Source of the DNA: Glebionis coronaria
Taxonomy: Eukaryota > Streptophyta > Magnoliopsida > Asterales > Asteraceae
Assembly: GCA_025667525.1 (NCBI GenBank)
Contig: CM046878.1
Span: forward strand, 517,460,274 to 517,524,273
DNA length: 64,000 nt
Direction of reading: 5' to 3'
Part shown: positions 37,963 through 49,919 of the stretch, piece by piece
Layout of the letters: each line of letters begins with the position of its first letter
Numbering within the stretch: the stretch's first letter is position 1
Made by a program: the position numbers and the translations under genes
The notes under the pieces: generated by a model
Seen by the model: only the letters and a program-made list of their open reading frames with translations
Told to the model about the DNA's origin: nothing
Database searches by the model: none

Positions 37963-38261
37963 TGATACTAGGTATTTCCAAGTATCAAAGTTCGTTGATC
38001 CAAATCTTTTCGAATTGATTTCCAGTCTAAAGTGCGACTCAATTGTCTTTTGGTGAACAAGAGAATGGTTTGTTTGATTATCTATTTTAAACTAATAATA
38101 AAAATATAATTGTCGTTGAGCAAAGTAAAAGCTTTAAAGATTAAACTAAAAAGACGAGTTAAAAATAAATGCTTGAAAACTTAAAGACTATATTAGAAAA
38201 AATACTTGAACACTTAATAAATCCAAAACTTGGAAATTTTGTAAAAACAAGAAATTAAACA

Positions 38262-38690
38262 ATCGGAATGCAAAATGAAGTCAGATCGGAATATGCTGTC
38301 GGAATAAGGTAAATCGGAATGTCAAACACACTCTTGTCGGAATACTTCAATCGGAATGTGGAAATAAGGAGCTATCGGAATCCTGTTGTCGGAATAAGGA
38401 GAACAAGGGTGATCGGAATGAGGTCAAACTAATGCAATCGGAATATATCAAAACCAAGCAATCGGAATATATTTACTTGAGTCAAATCGGAATGTTTAGC
38501 AAAATCCCCAATCGAAATCTCAACAAACCCCACCGTCAGAATAACTAAACCCTAATCCGATCAGGTGATCGGAATACCAAGGGTGCCCAATCGGAATATA
38601 AACTCCCTAATCCGATCAATACGATCGGAATAATGGCTGCAAATCGGAAAGCACAATCGGAAAAGGGTTTACCCTTTTCCGATTAATATG
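38262..38690 (-). repeat. ATTCCGAT motif array in element H 3' LTR
   Basis: On the plus strand TCGGAAT occurs 15 times exactly, plus near matches, at irregular 15-45 base spacing; in element orientation it is ATTCCGA. The array lies downstream of the TATA box, in the part expected to be transcribed as leader. Sister array in the other LTR: 47935-48358. Confidence 0.92.
38655..38684. other. 14-bp perfect palindrome closing the array
   Basis: AATCGGAAAAGGGT pairs with ACCCTTTTCCGATT around a 2-base centre. It is built from the array motif and preserved in the partner LTR. Confidence 0.85.
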
Positions 38691-39245
38691 TGATTCGAAA
38701 ATAAGATAAGTGAAAAGCTATTTTGATAAGCTAATCACCAAAACTTGAACGAATCTAAAGTAAAAAGGACTCAATGAGCACAAATAACAACTTATCCAAT
38801 CTTAAAATAAGCAACCTTTTAAATCAAACTATAAAAAGATAAACTTTTTAAGAAAACTTTTAAAAGTAAATAAGCTAAACATATAAATAAGCCAATAAGC
38901 ACAAGAATCTTAAAGCTTAATCGTATGAAAGCTTAAGTAGAAACAAAAAGATTAACTTTTTAAGCACAAAAACATCAAGATCAACACGGATTAAATGTAT
39001 TTCGCACCAAAAGTTAACTAAAATAAAGAAAGGTAGAAAGAGATGAAAGATTAAAAGCTTAACTTGAACTTGATTAATGAGATCAACAATACACAAAGGT
39101 TTAATCTTGAAAGATTAAAAGAAAGAAAGATGAAAACTTAGTGAGAGAAAGTTGAGAACTTTCTCTCTCTAAAACTAGAAAGGAAAATGAAGAATGAAAC
39201 TAACTACTAAAAACTAACCAACCCTCCTAATGTGTATTAGGAGGG

Positions 39246-39253
39246 TATTTATA
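39246..39253 (-). promoter_or_regulatory. TATA box in element H 3' LTR
   Basis: TATAAATA on the minus strand, about 440 bases into the LTR; same position in the 5' LTR (48918-48925) and in G (58720-58727). Confidence 0.65.
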
Positions 39254-39693
39254 GGGAAAATGGGAAGGAGTGCATGTGTTGCCTCTTCTTTCTTTCTTCT
39301 CGACTCGATTTAAATCTTTTGTCTTCTCGACGTCGTCTCGAGATTTGTCGATGTAAATTGAACTTGTCTTGTAATTTTCTTCTTCTATTAGACTTGAGTT
39401 CTTCGACTTCATTAAACTTCCGTATTTAGACATTTTTCTTCGATAAATCTTCAGAATAGGCTTTGGACATCCGTTCTTTAAGCACTCTTGATATTTTGAC
39501 TTCGTCTTTTCTCGTTTTCTTCGACAAAAGTCCGTGAAAGCCCGTGTTTTCTTCCTTTTTCATCTTTTGGTCCTAAAACACAATAAAAACACAAACCACG
39601 CATAATTCCGACTTTTACGACCCAAAATACACGTTTTGGTCTTGTTATTATTGGAAATAAGTGGTAAAAGGATAAGTGTTTTCACACTTATTA

Positions 39694-39708
39694 AATCCCC
39701 TACACTTG
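39694..39708 (-). other. Element H polypurine tract
   Basis: Minus strand AAGTGTAGGGGATT just before the LTR; G has AAGTGTAGAGGATT at the same place. Confidence 0.8.
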
Positions 39709-41677
39709 ACCATTGCAATGCCCTCATGCAATGCATTAATTTTAAAGCACGGTTTTCATTCTTCATCATAAATAACCCACCTTGGCCTTTATTAAACACT
39801 AAACATTTATGGAAAGTAAAAAGATAAAAACAAGTAAAGAAATCAAAGACTTACATTGGGTTTTGGCAGCCATGAACGTTTATCATCCTCAAGTTTCACG
39901 TTCCCATACCAAGCTTAAAAACGAGATCATTGTTATTATAAGTTAGCAAACTAACACGAATTCATGTGGGCCAATTATTCACTTATACTCCCTTATTCCT
40001 AGGTGTATCTCTTATATTTTATTTTTGTCTTGAATGATCACGAGGATGCATTGTTTGACTTATTTCGATAGTTATTTAGGCCGAAAATAAAGTGAACGAT
40101 TTAATCAATAGTTAGCTAAAGGACAAAATCTTTTAAAACTGCTTCTCGGGACCTTATAAAGTTCATATCTTGGCATAACTCGCTTCATGATTTGAGACCT
40201 TTCTCGGATCGATATTTGGCAGCGACTTCATACTTCGAATCTTTGAGAGACGTTCTTGAAATAATGGTCTTCTCTTCATAATAGGAATTTCTTCACTTGA
40301 AGTTTAGAGAGATTCTTCATATTTGGACCACAACTTCTTCATTTTTCTCCAATCTCTATTTTGGACTTTGATATAAAACGATCTGCCTCCTTTTAGGACT
40401 TGGATCTATTTATCCTCATACCTTGTTAGGGCCTTTTTGGATAGATTTCTCCATGATCTTTTGGGGAGTATTTGCTTTTCGTCATGTGTCTCGATCCTTC
40501 ATATTGATTTTCGATAAATGATTCTTCACATCACTTTTGGATCTTTAGCAACAACATGTAGCCCTCATGCCTTGTTAGGGCCTTTTCGGACTCGCCAATC
40601 TTCGCATCCCGCTTCAATAAGTTATGCCTTGGCTATGAACTCTAATTAATACCGAGCAACTTTTAAACGATCTTGGGCTAGAAGCTAAGTAACTTTTCAA
40701 ATCGTACAACCTTATTTATTACAGATAAATTTATTAACAAGCGATGGGAGAATAGGCTTATAATTAACTCACATAAACTCACGAAAGAATACCAAACTAA
40801 TAATTGACTCTATCATCTCTCGTCCTCCATAGTTTAAAATCTCAAGGAATGAGACTCGTGGATGCTTAGCCTATTAAATCAAAGTTTTGGGTTTTCGAGT
40901 TATCTATAGGATCTTGCAAACTCTTAGACTTTTTCAAGTTTAGAAATCGCATTTTAAAGTTCCCTTGATAAACAACTCTCTATGATCAATTATAGGAACT
41001 TGCAAAAAGTTCTTGTTCTTAACCCTTGAGAGTTAAGACTTTCGCGTTTTAAAGCTCCCTATATAAAAGCCTAGCAAAACTTGACTTAAACACGTTAAGG
41101 ATACTAGCTAGAGTAAACTTAGATAAGTAAACTCGGGTTGAGTCAAAATATTCATGACTAAGAAAAATTTAAAAACCACTTTATTGAAAATTTATTCTAG
41201 CAAGGAAAGAAAATAATCATAACAAAGGAAAATACAACTATACAACTAGGCCAAAATAGATTAAAAGTTTTGAAAAATGTCGAAAAATCAAATTTTCCGG
41301 TTAAAATGAGGGCAAATCATGGAAAAGACCACTTACTTCGATAGAAGTCCCCCCTACACTTGAGATAAACATTGTCCTCAATGTTTAAGCATGTGGGAGT
41401 AGACTCCCCTACGCTTATGACATTGTGCACTTTGTTTAAATCTTGCTAAGGAAAGGACAATTATAGTGATTTCAATGTGAACATATAAGATATGAAATAT
41501 TGAATCACGAGAGTTTAGGATAGAACCAGGAAGATGGGAACACGGGATCACGGTTCGTCAAATGTCATCAAGGGTGGATCTTTGAAGCTTTAATCCCTGC
41601 ACAGCACAAGAAACAAGACAACAAACACATACGGGGCTCCCCTATACTTATTATGAAAGCAGTAAAGGATAGAACAC
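39709..41677 (-). other. Element H 3' non-coding region
   Basis: About 2 kb with no coding frame, closely similar along its length to 59208-61140 in G. This is where many Athila elements carry an env-like ORF; none is visible here. The strong conservation between two otherwise diverged elements suggests non-coding function or recent common origin. Confidence 0.75.
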
Positions 41678-41732
41678 GGGTTGCCTCCCGAGAAGCGCTT
41701 GTTTTTTATAACCGAGTCACGAGCCTGACTCG
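41678..41732 (-). other. Conserved post-pol motif and hairpin of Athila elements
   Basis: In element orientation the motif AAGCGCTTCTCGGGAGGCAA lies ~40 bases after the pol stop, preceded by the hairpin CGAGTCA/TGACTCG (41713-41732). G has the same pair at 61145-61203 with few changes. Confidence 0.7.
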
Positions 41733-41740
41733 ACCCAAAT

Positions 41741-43149
41741 TTAGTTCATGGGAAACGTGGTGAGGGATGGAATCATCTCATGAGAGATGTCCTCACCAAA
41801 GTACAGCTTCAAACGCTGGCCATTCACCTTGAAATTTGGCCCATTTGCCTGAGAAAGCTCAATGGTGCCATATGGAAAGACTTTGGTGACGGTGAATGGA
41901 CCAGACTAGCGGCTCTTCAACTTGCCAGAGAAGATCTTCAACCGAGAGTTAAAAAGTAAGAATTGATCACCAACGTGGAACTCTCGGTTCTTAATCCTTG
42001 CGTCATGAATGATCTTTGTCTTCTCCTTGTAGATCAGTGAGTTCTTGTAAGCTTCATTCCTCAGTTCGTGGAGCTCGTTGAGTTGAATTTTGCGAAGATC
42101 ATCGGCTTTGTTGATGTCGAAGTTAGCCCACTTCAAGGCCCAGTACGCCTTATGTTCCAGCTCGATGGGGAGGTGGAATGCTTTCCCGTACACAAGACGA
42201 TACGGTGTACAACCAATCGGGGTCTTATAAGCTGTACGGAAAGCCCACAGAGCATCATCTAACTTATCGGCCCACGCGGCATGATGCTCTCCCACAGTAC
42301 GCTCCAAAATTTGTTTTAATCCACGGTTGGAAATCTCGGCTTGCCCATTGGTTTGGGGATGATAGGCGGTGGAAAGACGATGATTAACACCATACTTAGC
42401 CATGACTCTTGCAAATTGATCATTGCAAAAATGAGTCCCGCGGTCACTGATTATAGCACAAGGAACACCGAATCGAGCAAACAGCTGCTTCAAAAAGTTC
42501 ACAACCACCCGCGCATCGTTCGTTGGGAGAGCCTTAGCTTCAACCCATTTAGAAACGTAGTCAACGGTTACGAGGATGTACTTGTTCCCTTTGGAGGATG
42601 GAAATGGCCCCATAAAGTCAATGCCCTATACGTCAAAGATTTCACATTCTTGTATGAAATTTTGAGGCATCTCATCTTTATGTGTGATCTTGCCTTGGCG
42701 TTGGCAAGCATCACAATGCTTAACCATTTCGTGAGCGTCACGATAAATGGTGGGCCAATAGAATCTAGAGTCAAACACTTTCTTAGCAGTGTAGTTGGGA
42801 CCAAAGTGACCACCGGTGGGTCCTTTATGGCAAGCCTAAAGAATGTCCAAAGCGGCCGGTCCGTCAACACATCAGCGAATAATCAAATCAGCGCATTGTT
42901 TGAAGAGAAAAGGGTCATCCCAAAAGTAAGTCTTAACATCATTCAAGAACTTCTTCTTTTGTTGGGATGTTAACCCTTTGATGTGAACACCACCCGCTAA
43001 GTAGTTTGCAATGTCGGCAAACCACGGGGTGTCATCCAGATTGAGATTAATAGACATTAAGGTCTCAAGGGGAAAAGAGTCATTGATCTCTTTGTTCGGA
43101 TGATCCCCTTGATATGGATCCTCAAGTCTACTAAGATGATCCACGGCTA
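41741..43149 (-). pseudogene. pol: Element H integrase
   Basis: The frame continues from RNase H to TAA at 41741. Landmarks: the zinc-finger end [10 protein letters not shown] (near 42710), the catalytic core with GIDFMGPF (first Asp), [10 protein letters not shown] (second Asp) and [13 protein letters not shown] (Glu), then [20 protein letters not shown] and the C-terminal block [12 protein letters not shown]. In-frame stops occur at 42869 (TGA), near 42820, near 42627 and at 41906 (TAG where Trp is expected), so it is inactive. No chromodomain, as usual for Athila. Confidence 0.9.
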
Positions 43150-44533
43150 GGTTTTCAGCACCCTTCTTGTCGCGAATTTCAAGGTTGAATTCTTGAAGGA
43201 GTAAAACCCAGCGAAGAAGTCTTGGCTAAGAGTCGTGCTTAGTCATCAAGTACTTCAACGCGGAATGGTCCGTGTATATGATGGTGGTGGATAAAACAAG
43301 ATAGGGGCGAAATTTTTCAAAAGCATAGATAACAGCTAAAAGCTCTTTTTCGGTTGTCGTATAATGCAATTGAGCCCCCGTCATTGTTTTGCTAGCATAG
43401 TGGATTGGTTGGAAGTGTTTATTCACTCTTTGTCCCAAAACCGCTCCAATAGCAAAGTCGCTAGCATTACACATCAACTCAAAAGGTAGCTCCCAATTAG
43501 GGGTAACCAAGACGGGTGCCTTAGTTAGCTTATCCTTAAGAAGATTGAAGGCTTCGATACACTCTTTAGAAAAGATAAAAGGAGTATATTTTTCCAAGAG
43601 GTGGGTCATTGGGCGAGCGATTTTAGAGAAATCCTGAATGAATCGACAATAGAAGCCCGCATGACCCAGAAAACTTCTCACACCCTTCACGGTTGAAGGT
43701 GGAGGTAATTTGGCTATGACATCAACTTTAGCACGGTCGACTTCAAGACCGGCTTTAGAGATTTTGTGTCCTAGCACAATGCCTTCTTTTACCATAAAAT
43801 GGCATTTTTCCCAATTCAGAACAAAGCGAGTGTCTTCGCACCGCTTAAGCATACATTCCAAATTGGCAAGGCAAGAAGAGAAGGAATCCCAAAAGACCGA
43901 GAAATCATCCATGAAGACTTCCATGGTTTGCTCAACCATGTCATGGAAGATAGCCAACATGCACCTTTGAAAAGTCCCGGGGGCATTGCATAAGCCAAAA
44001 GGCATTCTTTTGTAAGCAAATGTGCCATAGGGACAGGTGAATGTTGTCTTCTCTTGATCGTGGGGATCGATGGGTATTTGGAAATACCCCGAGAAACCAT
44101 CAAGAAAGTAGTAATATTCATTACCCGCTAAACGTTCAAGCATTTGGTCCATAAAAGGAAGAGGGAAATGATCCTTTCTCGTGGCATCATTGAGTTTGCG
44201 GTAGTCTATACAAACTCTCCACCCAGTAACGAGACGTGTAGGAATCAACTCGTTGTTTTGATTGGGAACAACGGTAATTCCGCCTTTCTTAGGCACACAA
44301 TGGACTGGACTAACCCATGGTGAATCCGAAATAGGGTAAATCATACCCGCATCAAGAAGTTTGATAACCTCTTTTTTGATGACGTCATGGATTTTAGGAT
44401 TCACCCTTCGTTGGCTTTGAATTGTGGGCTTAAAGTCGTCCTCCATGAGAATTTTATGTGTGCAAAAGTGAGGATCAATGCCGTTAATATCGGAGATTTT
44501 CCAAGCGATAGCTCTTTTATGTTTCTTCAACAC
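43150..44533 (-). pseudogene. pol: Element H reverse transcriptase and RNase H
   Basis: 435 codons are open from 44533 to a TAG at 43226. RT: SPWVSPVHCVPKKGGI, WRVCIDYRKLN, MPFGLCNAPGTFQRCM and the catalytic EVFMDDFSVF (near 43890) are intact. RNase H: the first catalytic block reads LMCNASDFAIGAVLG (near 43470) where Asp is expected in place of Asn, then TTTEKELLAVIYAFEKFRPY and IYTDHSALKYL. The Asp-to-Asn change should abolish RNase H activity. Confidence 0.92.
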
Positions 44534-44542
44534 GGCGATAAG

Positions 44543-45992
44543 TCAGAATTTTTCTTCTTCTTTCAGGTCCTTTGCAATGATGACCGGTAACTTCTTGTTG
44601 TCTTCAAGGAAAACGTACTCTAGATGAGGAGGTAGGTCCTTAAGCTCAAGAGTAGGAGGATCCTCAATAGATGGTGTAACTAACGATGGATCATCATTAA
44701 TCACCTCTTTAGGAGAAGGAGGAGAAAACGGGTCTTCATTGAAAAGTCTCTCAATAGTACGAATGTCTTCATCCCAATCGGTGGAAGAATCATCATACTT
44801 AAGATCGAGCGGACCCAAGCTAGCTTCGAAATCATCCAAGTCACTTTCTCCAAAAGGAGTCAATGACGGAGCAATTGAGGCAACGGTCTCAACATTGGGT
44901 AGAGAAGAGAGAGTACTTTTGCAAGCATCATGAAAGTGTTCTTCACAAGCCTCATCGAGAACATCAATAGCATTAACACTCTCATATGAATAAGGTTGCT
45001 TAGAAATCTTACCCATGTTGAAGACAATTTTATCGTCACCAACTCTCATGATTATTTCGCCCGCGGCTACATCAATGAGAGTGCGACCGGTCCTCAAGAA
45101 GGGACGTCCAACGATTAACGAACACGAGGATCCATCTCGTAGTCAACGACAACAAAATCCGCCGGGAAGGTGAATTTGTCAACGCCAACGAAGACGTCTT
45201 CGGCTATCCCCACTGGATAAGCAACCGTACGGTTAGCTAATCCAAAGTCATTTTGGTGGGGACTAGCTCGGGGAGAGATAATTGCTTCCAAACACTTAAA
45301 GGCATTAAGTTTATACTGGCACCTAGATCGTCTAGGGCCATGCAATTCTCTACTCCCGGTAAGTTGCAAGGAATCAAGAAGCGACCCGGATCACCAAGTT
45401 TGGTGGGCAATTTCCTTAAGAGAACGGTGGAGCAATTCTCATTAAGTTGGGTCTGAGCAATGTCAAGAAGCTTCTCCTTGTCACTAAGAAGATCTTTAAA
45501 CATCTTCGCGTATTTAGGCATGTGAGCGAGAGCCTCGGCAAAGGAGATGTTAAAATTCAATTGTTTAAACATTTTAAGAAAGTTTGAAACCTGAATATCA
45601 TCCTTGCTCTTTTGCTTCTCTTTCCTCAACCTTGAAGGATAAGGTATATCGGATGACGAAGAAGGCTTTAGGGAATTAGGATCACTCACAACCGCGGGTG
45701 GTGGGGGAATGGGGGTAGAAGGTAAAGGAGGTGAGGAAAGTTGCTCTTTTTCCTTGTTCACAATCACGGGTGAAGGTGTAGGAAGCTCGGGTTCCGTATA
45801 ACCTTTTCCACTACGAGTGGTGATTGCTTTCATCTCCCCTCTTGGATTCGCAACGGTGTTACTCGGAAGAGTACCCGAAGAAGAGGGTGGATTACCTTGG
45901 AAGAGCGAACCGATCATATCACGTATGTTAAGCGCTTGAGTGCTGAAAGAGTCTCTCATGTCTGCACGAATATCATTGCTTTGTTTTGCCAT
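44543..45992 (-). pseudogene. Element H gag C-terminal part and aspartic protease
   Basis: From 45992: a proline-rich linker, then KMFKQLNFNISFAEALAHMP and the protease core ALDDLGASINLMPLSVWK (near 45325). Two opposite one-base frameshifts (near 45238 and 45127) enclose AYPVGIAEDVFVGV, after which the flap-side block GRPFLRTGRTLIDVAAGE (near 45085) follows and an acidic linker leads to RT. The protease is of the DLGAS type seen in Athila. Confidence 0.85.
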
Positions 45993-46025
45993 ATCATTCC
46001 TTAGCTCGGCTCAAATATCGTTCCC

Positions 46026-47388
46026 TTGTTTCGCCATTTCTCCCTTCAAGTTGACGAATTGACTCTGAAGATTCATCACCATCTCTCTATTAGTCTTCAT
46101 GAACGTCTCGACGTCTGGATTCAATGCCATCGGTTGATTGATAGGTGGAGCTTGGTAAGCTTGAGAATTTCCTTGAGTTGGGTATGGGTTTCTTTGGGAT
46201 TGATATTGATTGGCAGCACGAGGTTGGGATTGGTTGTTTCGGTTATAGCTTTGTTGTTGGTTTTGGTTTGGGGAGGGAAACCGGGTGGAGCAAGATAGTT
46301 GTTCGAACGATAACTTAGCAAGTTACGGTTTCCTTGAGGACGAGCTTGATAGCTTCCCGTGGGATAAGTACCGTATGCCGCGTTAACGTTTTCAGAAAAA
46401 TTGCCTTGAGTAGAAGGACAATCATTGTAAGAATGAGGACCACCACATGTGTCACAAGAAATAGCAACGGCTTTAGCTTGTTGAAAGTGGTTTGTGGCCA
46501 TGGTCATGAAACTCTTGTTCATCTCTGCGAGTTGTCGGGTAATTTCGGTCATCTCGGGATTGGAAGTAGTAGAAGAAACATTGACTCTCGGGTTAGATCT
46601 TGAGGATACGGATGAATCCCAATTCTTGTGGTGAATAGTCATGTTTTCAATCAACTCTCTACACTCCTCCGGTCTCCTTTTCATAAAAGTACCACCGGCG
46701 GCGGCGTTGATCGTGTCACGATCACGAAAAGTGAGACCATTGTAGAAAGTATCAATGAGAGTGACGGGGAGCATGTTATGATTTGGACAACGGTCGATCA
46801 AATCATTGTATCGTTCCTAAGCATCAAAGAGCGATTCATCATTGTCTTGCATGAATCCACTAATTTGGTTACGAAGGCTTGTGACCATGGATGGTGGGAA
46901 GTAGCGCGACAAAAAGCGTTGAGTCATGTCATTCCAAGTATGAATAGAATTCTTTGGGAGACGGTCAAACCATTTTTCGGCATGGTGGGAAAGCGAGTGG
47001 GGAAATAGTTGAAGGCGAAGATCATCCATAGAAACACCAGGGGGAATTCATGCTTTGGGTGATGGTAATGAATTTTGTCGAGGTGTTTGTTGGCATCATC
47101 ATCCGGAATTCCGCGAAATGGGTTAGTTTGCACTTGTTGGATAATGTGATGCTTCAATGAAAACTCCTGAGCCGTGCTGTGCATCGGCGCAATCGGGCCT
47201 CCGCGTCCGTTCATGGTGGGTTGACATAATTCCTCCATTGTTCGTAAATCAGGTAGGGGGACATTGTTGTTGTTGTTATTGTTATTCAAATTGGGTAGAG
47301 GTGGGTTATTATTGTTGTTATGAACACCAACCATATCTAAATCTTCACGAGTCTCGGGCTCAGAATAGTTCGAAGATCTAGTACGCAT
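46026..47388 (-). pseudogene. gag: Element H gag
   Basis: The start at 47388 (MRTRSSNYSEPETRED) is followed by an Asn-rich low-complexity stretch encoded by AAC/AAT repeats, then the capsid core (HAEKWFDRLP, TWNDMTQRFLSRYFPP, PVTLIDTFYNGL, GTFMKRRPEEC). A C-x2-C-x3-H-x4-C knuckle (CDTCGGPHSYNDC, near 46450) is intact. Defects: a one-base loss near 47035, TAG at 46817 where Trp is expected, and a frameshift near 46265. Confidence 0.9.
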
Positions 47389-47616
47389 ACACCTGCAGAA
47401 GAAAAATATACAGAGAGAATATCTATATAATCTTTTGGTGCAAACCTTTAGAAAAGAATTGCTTTTTATGATTTTTCAATGTTTTTGTATTTTTGAAGAA
47501 TTTTATATTTTTTTAGGGTTTTTGAAAATTTTTGAAGCAAGGAAAATAACGTTCAAAGAACGGATCCCAAAATTCAATGCGTCTCTCACTAGAAACCGTT
47601 AATCGTAACGAAAAGA
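47389..47616 (-). other. Element H leader between primer site and gag
   Basis: AT-rich, no coding frame; short for an Athila leader because much of the transcribed leader lies in the LTR. Confidence 0.6.
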
Positions 47617-47632
47617 GCCGGCAGCGGTGCCA
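47617..47632 (-). other. Element H primer binding site (tRNA-Asp type)
   Basis: Minus strand TGGCACCGCTGCCGGC two bases inside the LTR; close to the TGGCGCCGTTGCCGG site of Athila elements. Confidence 0.85.
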
Positions 47633-47634
47633 TT

Positions 47635-49366
47635 TGATACTAGGTATTTCCAAGTATCAAAGTTCGTTGTTCCAAATCTTTTCGAATTGATTTCCAGTCT
47701 AAAGTGCGACTCAATTGTCTTTTGGTGAACAAGAGAATGGTTTGTTTGATTATCTATTCTAAACTAATAATAAAAATATAAATGTCGTTGAGCAAAGTAA
47801 AAGCTTTAATGATTAAACTAAAAAGACGAGTTAAAAATAAATGCTTGAAAACTTAAAGACTATATTAGAAAAAATACTTGAACACTTAATAAATCTAAAA
47901 CTTGGAAATTTTGTAAAAACAAGAAATTAAACAATCGGAATGCAAAATGAAGTCAGATCGGAATATGCTGTCAGAATAAGGCAAATCGGAATGTCAAACA
48001 CACTCTTGTCGGAATACTTCAATCGGAATGTGGAAATAAGGAGCTATCGGAATCCTGTTGTCGAAATAAGGAGAACAAGGGTGATCGGAATGAGGTCAAA
48101 CTAATGCAATCGGAATATATCAAAACCAAGCAATCGGAATATATTTACTTGAGTCAAATCGGAATGTTTAGCAAAATCCCCAATCGGAATCTCAACAAAC
48201 CCTACCGTCGGAATAACTAAACCCTAATCCGATCAGGTGATCGGAATACCAAGGGTGCCCAATCGGAATATAAACTCCCTAATCCGATCAATACGATTGG
48301 AATAATGGCTTCAAATCGGAAAGCACAATCGGAAAAGGGTTTACCCTTTTCCGATTAATATGTGATTCGAAAATAAGCTAAGTGAAAAGCTATTTTGATA
48401 AGCTAATCACCAAAACTTGAACGAATCTAAAGTAAAAAGGACTCAATGAGCACAAATAACAACTTATCCAATCTTAAAATAAGCAACCTTTTAAATCAAA
48501 CTATAAAAAGATAAACTTTTTAAAAAAACTTTTAAAAGTAAATAAGCTAAACATATAAGTAAGCCAATAAGCACAAGAATCTTAAAGCTTAATCGTATGA
48601 AAGCTTAAGTAGAAACAAAAAGATTAACTTTTTAAGCACAAAAACATCAAGATCAACACGGATTAAATGTATTTCGCACCAAAAGTTAACTAAAATAAAG
48701 AAAGGTAGAAAGAGATGAAAGATTAAAAGCTTAACTTGAACTTGATTAATGAGATCAACAATACACAAAGGTTTAATCTTGAAAGATTAAAAGAAAGAAA
48801 GATGAAAACTTAGTGAGAGAAAGTTGAGAACTTTCTCTCTCTAAAACTAGAAAGGAAAATGAAGAATGAAACTAACTACTAAAAACTAACCAACCCTCCT
48901 AATGTGTATTAGGAGGGTATTTATAGGGAAAATGGGAAGGAGTGCATGTGTTGCCTCTTCTTTCTTTCTTCTCGACTCGATTTAAATCTTTTGTCTTCTC
49001 GACGTCGTCTCGGGATTTGTCGATGTAAATTAAACTTGTCTTGTAATTTTTTTTCTTCTATTAGACTTGAGTTCTTCGACTTCATTAAACTTCCGTCTTT
49101 AGACTTTTTTCTTCGATAAATCTTCAGAATAGGCTTTGGACATCCGTTCTTTAAGCACTCTTGATATTTTGAATTCGTCTTTTTTCGTTTTCTTCGACAA
49201 AAGTCCGTGAAAGCCCGTGTTTTCTTCCTTTTTCATCTTTTGGTCCTAAAACACAATAAAAACACAAACCACGCATAATTCCGACTTTTACGACCCAAAA
49301 TACACGTTTTGGTCTTGTTATTATTGGAAATAAGTGGTAAAAGGATAAGTGTTTTCACACTTATTA
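47635..49366 (-). repeat. Element H 5' LTR
   Basis: Partner of 37963-39693, 1,732 bases, same ends, TATA box at 48918-48925, ATTCCGAT array at 47935-48358 and palindrome at about 48326-48355. Confidence 0.92.
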
Positions 49367-49680
49367 ATCACCTTTAACTATTTCACAAAAAAGAGTCCCA
49401 AAGAATTTATTATTTGGGGGTGGGGGCTGAACAATCATCCTCAACCTTCCTAGGGTCAGCGTAAAAGGAGATCATCACCCTCATATATTTCACATCTAAA
49501 AGAGTCCCAAAGGATTTATCCTTTTAGGGGGCTGAATAATCACCCTTATATTTCCTAAGGGAAGCGAATGACGATCCTCAACATTATTTATTTCACACTT
49601 AAAAGAATCCAAAGGATTTATCCTTTGGAGAGGCTGAATAATCATCCTCAGCCTCTGGGACAGCGTTATGATGACCATTC
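49367..49680 (+). repeat. ~100-bp tandem repeats flanking element H
   Basis: Three units, plus one left of H (37876-37962). Each has AAAAGAGTCCCAAAGG, a small inverted repeat AAAGGAT/ATCCTTT, a GGGGGCTGAATAATCA purine tract and CCTCAACCTTCCTAGGG. H inserted at ATCAC near a unit end. Confidence 0.8.
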
Positions 49681-49919
49681 CTTATATCTTTTCATCTATG
49701 ACTAACTTAAACAAATGTTGGCTTCACAACTTTCATCACTAGATGATAAGCGTATTATTGAAGCACCAGACATGATATCAACCACACTTATCTCTGGGGG
49801 AAATACACATATGGTTTCTCAAGAAAAACAACTACATAAACAGAGATATGAGGACCATAGATTCATGCTGATGCAGACAACATCCTAGAAGCTTCTGATG
49901 GTTGGTCTGACCTTGATCC
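49681..49919 (+). other. Copia-derived sequence before the 3' ORF
   Basis: No clear frame; probably the degraded start of the 3' ORF that is recognisable from 49920. Confidence 0.4.

Larger units (their letters stand above)
37963..39693 (-). repeat. Element H 3' LTR
   Basis: In element orientation it starts TAATAAGTGTG (a G-to-A change from TG) and ends GTATCA. It contains a TATA box (39246-39253), the ATTCCGAT array (38260-38690) and a 14-bp palindrome. Confidence 0.92.
37963..49366 (-). mobile_element. Element H: Athila-lineage Ty3 retrotransposon
   Basis: LTRs 37963-39693 and 47635-49366 are flanked by the duplication ATCAC (37958-37962, 49367-49371). The primer site is the tRNA-Asp type used by Athila elements. 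Reading leftward from the right LTR: gag, protease, RT, RNase H, integrase, then ~2 kb non-coding and a purine tract. No env-like frame is seen. LTRs differ at roughly two dozen of 1,731 positions by eye, so insertion is recent, yet gag and pol have about half a dozen stops and several frameshifts. Confidence 0.93.

Noticed and set aside
38262..38690. CRISPR-like repeat and spacer appearance of the TCGGAAT cluster
   Set aside because: The repeated word is only 7-9 bases, spacers are irregular, the locus is a plant LTR and no cas genes exist.
42341..42973. 210-codon plus-strand frame
   Set aside because: Exact antisense of the Athila integrase coding strand, which shows all catalytic motifs.
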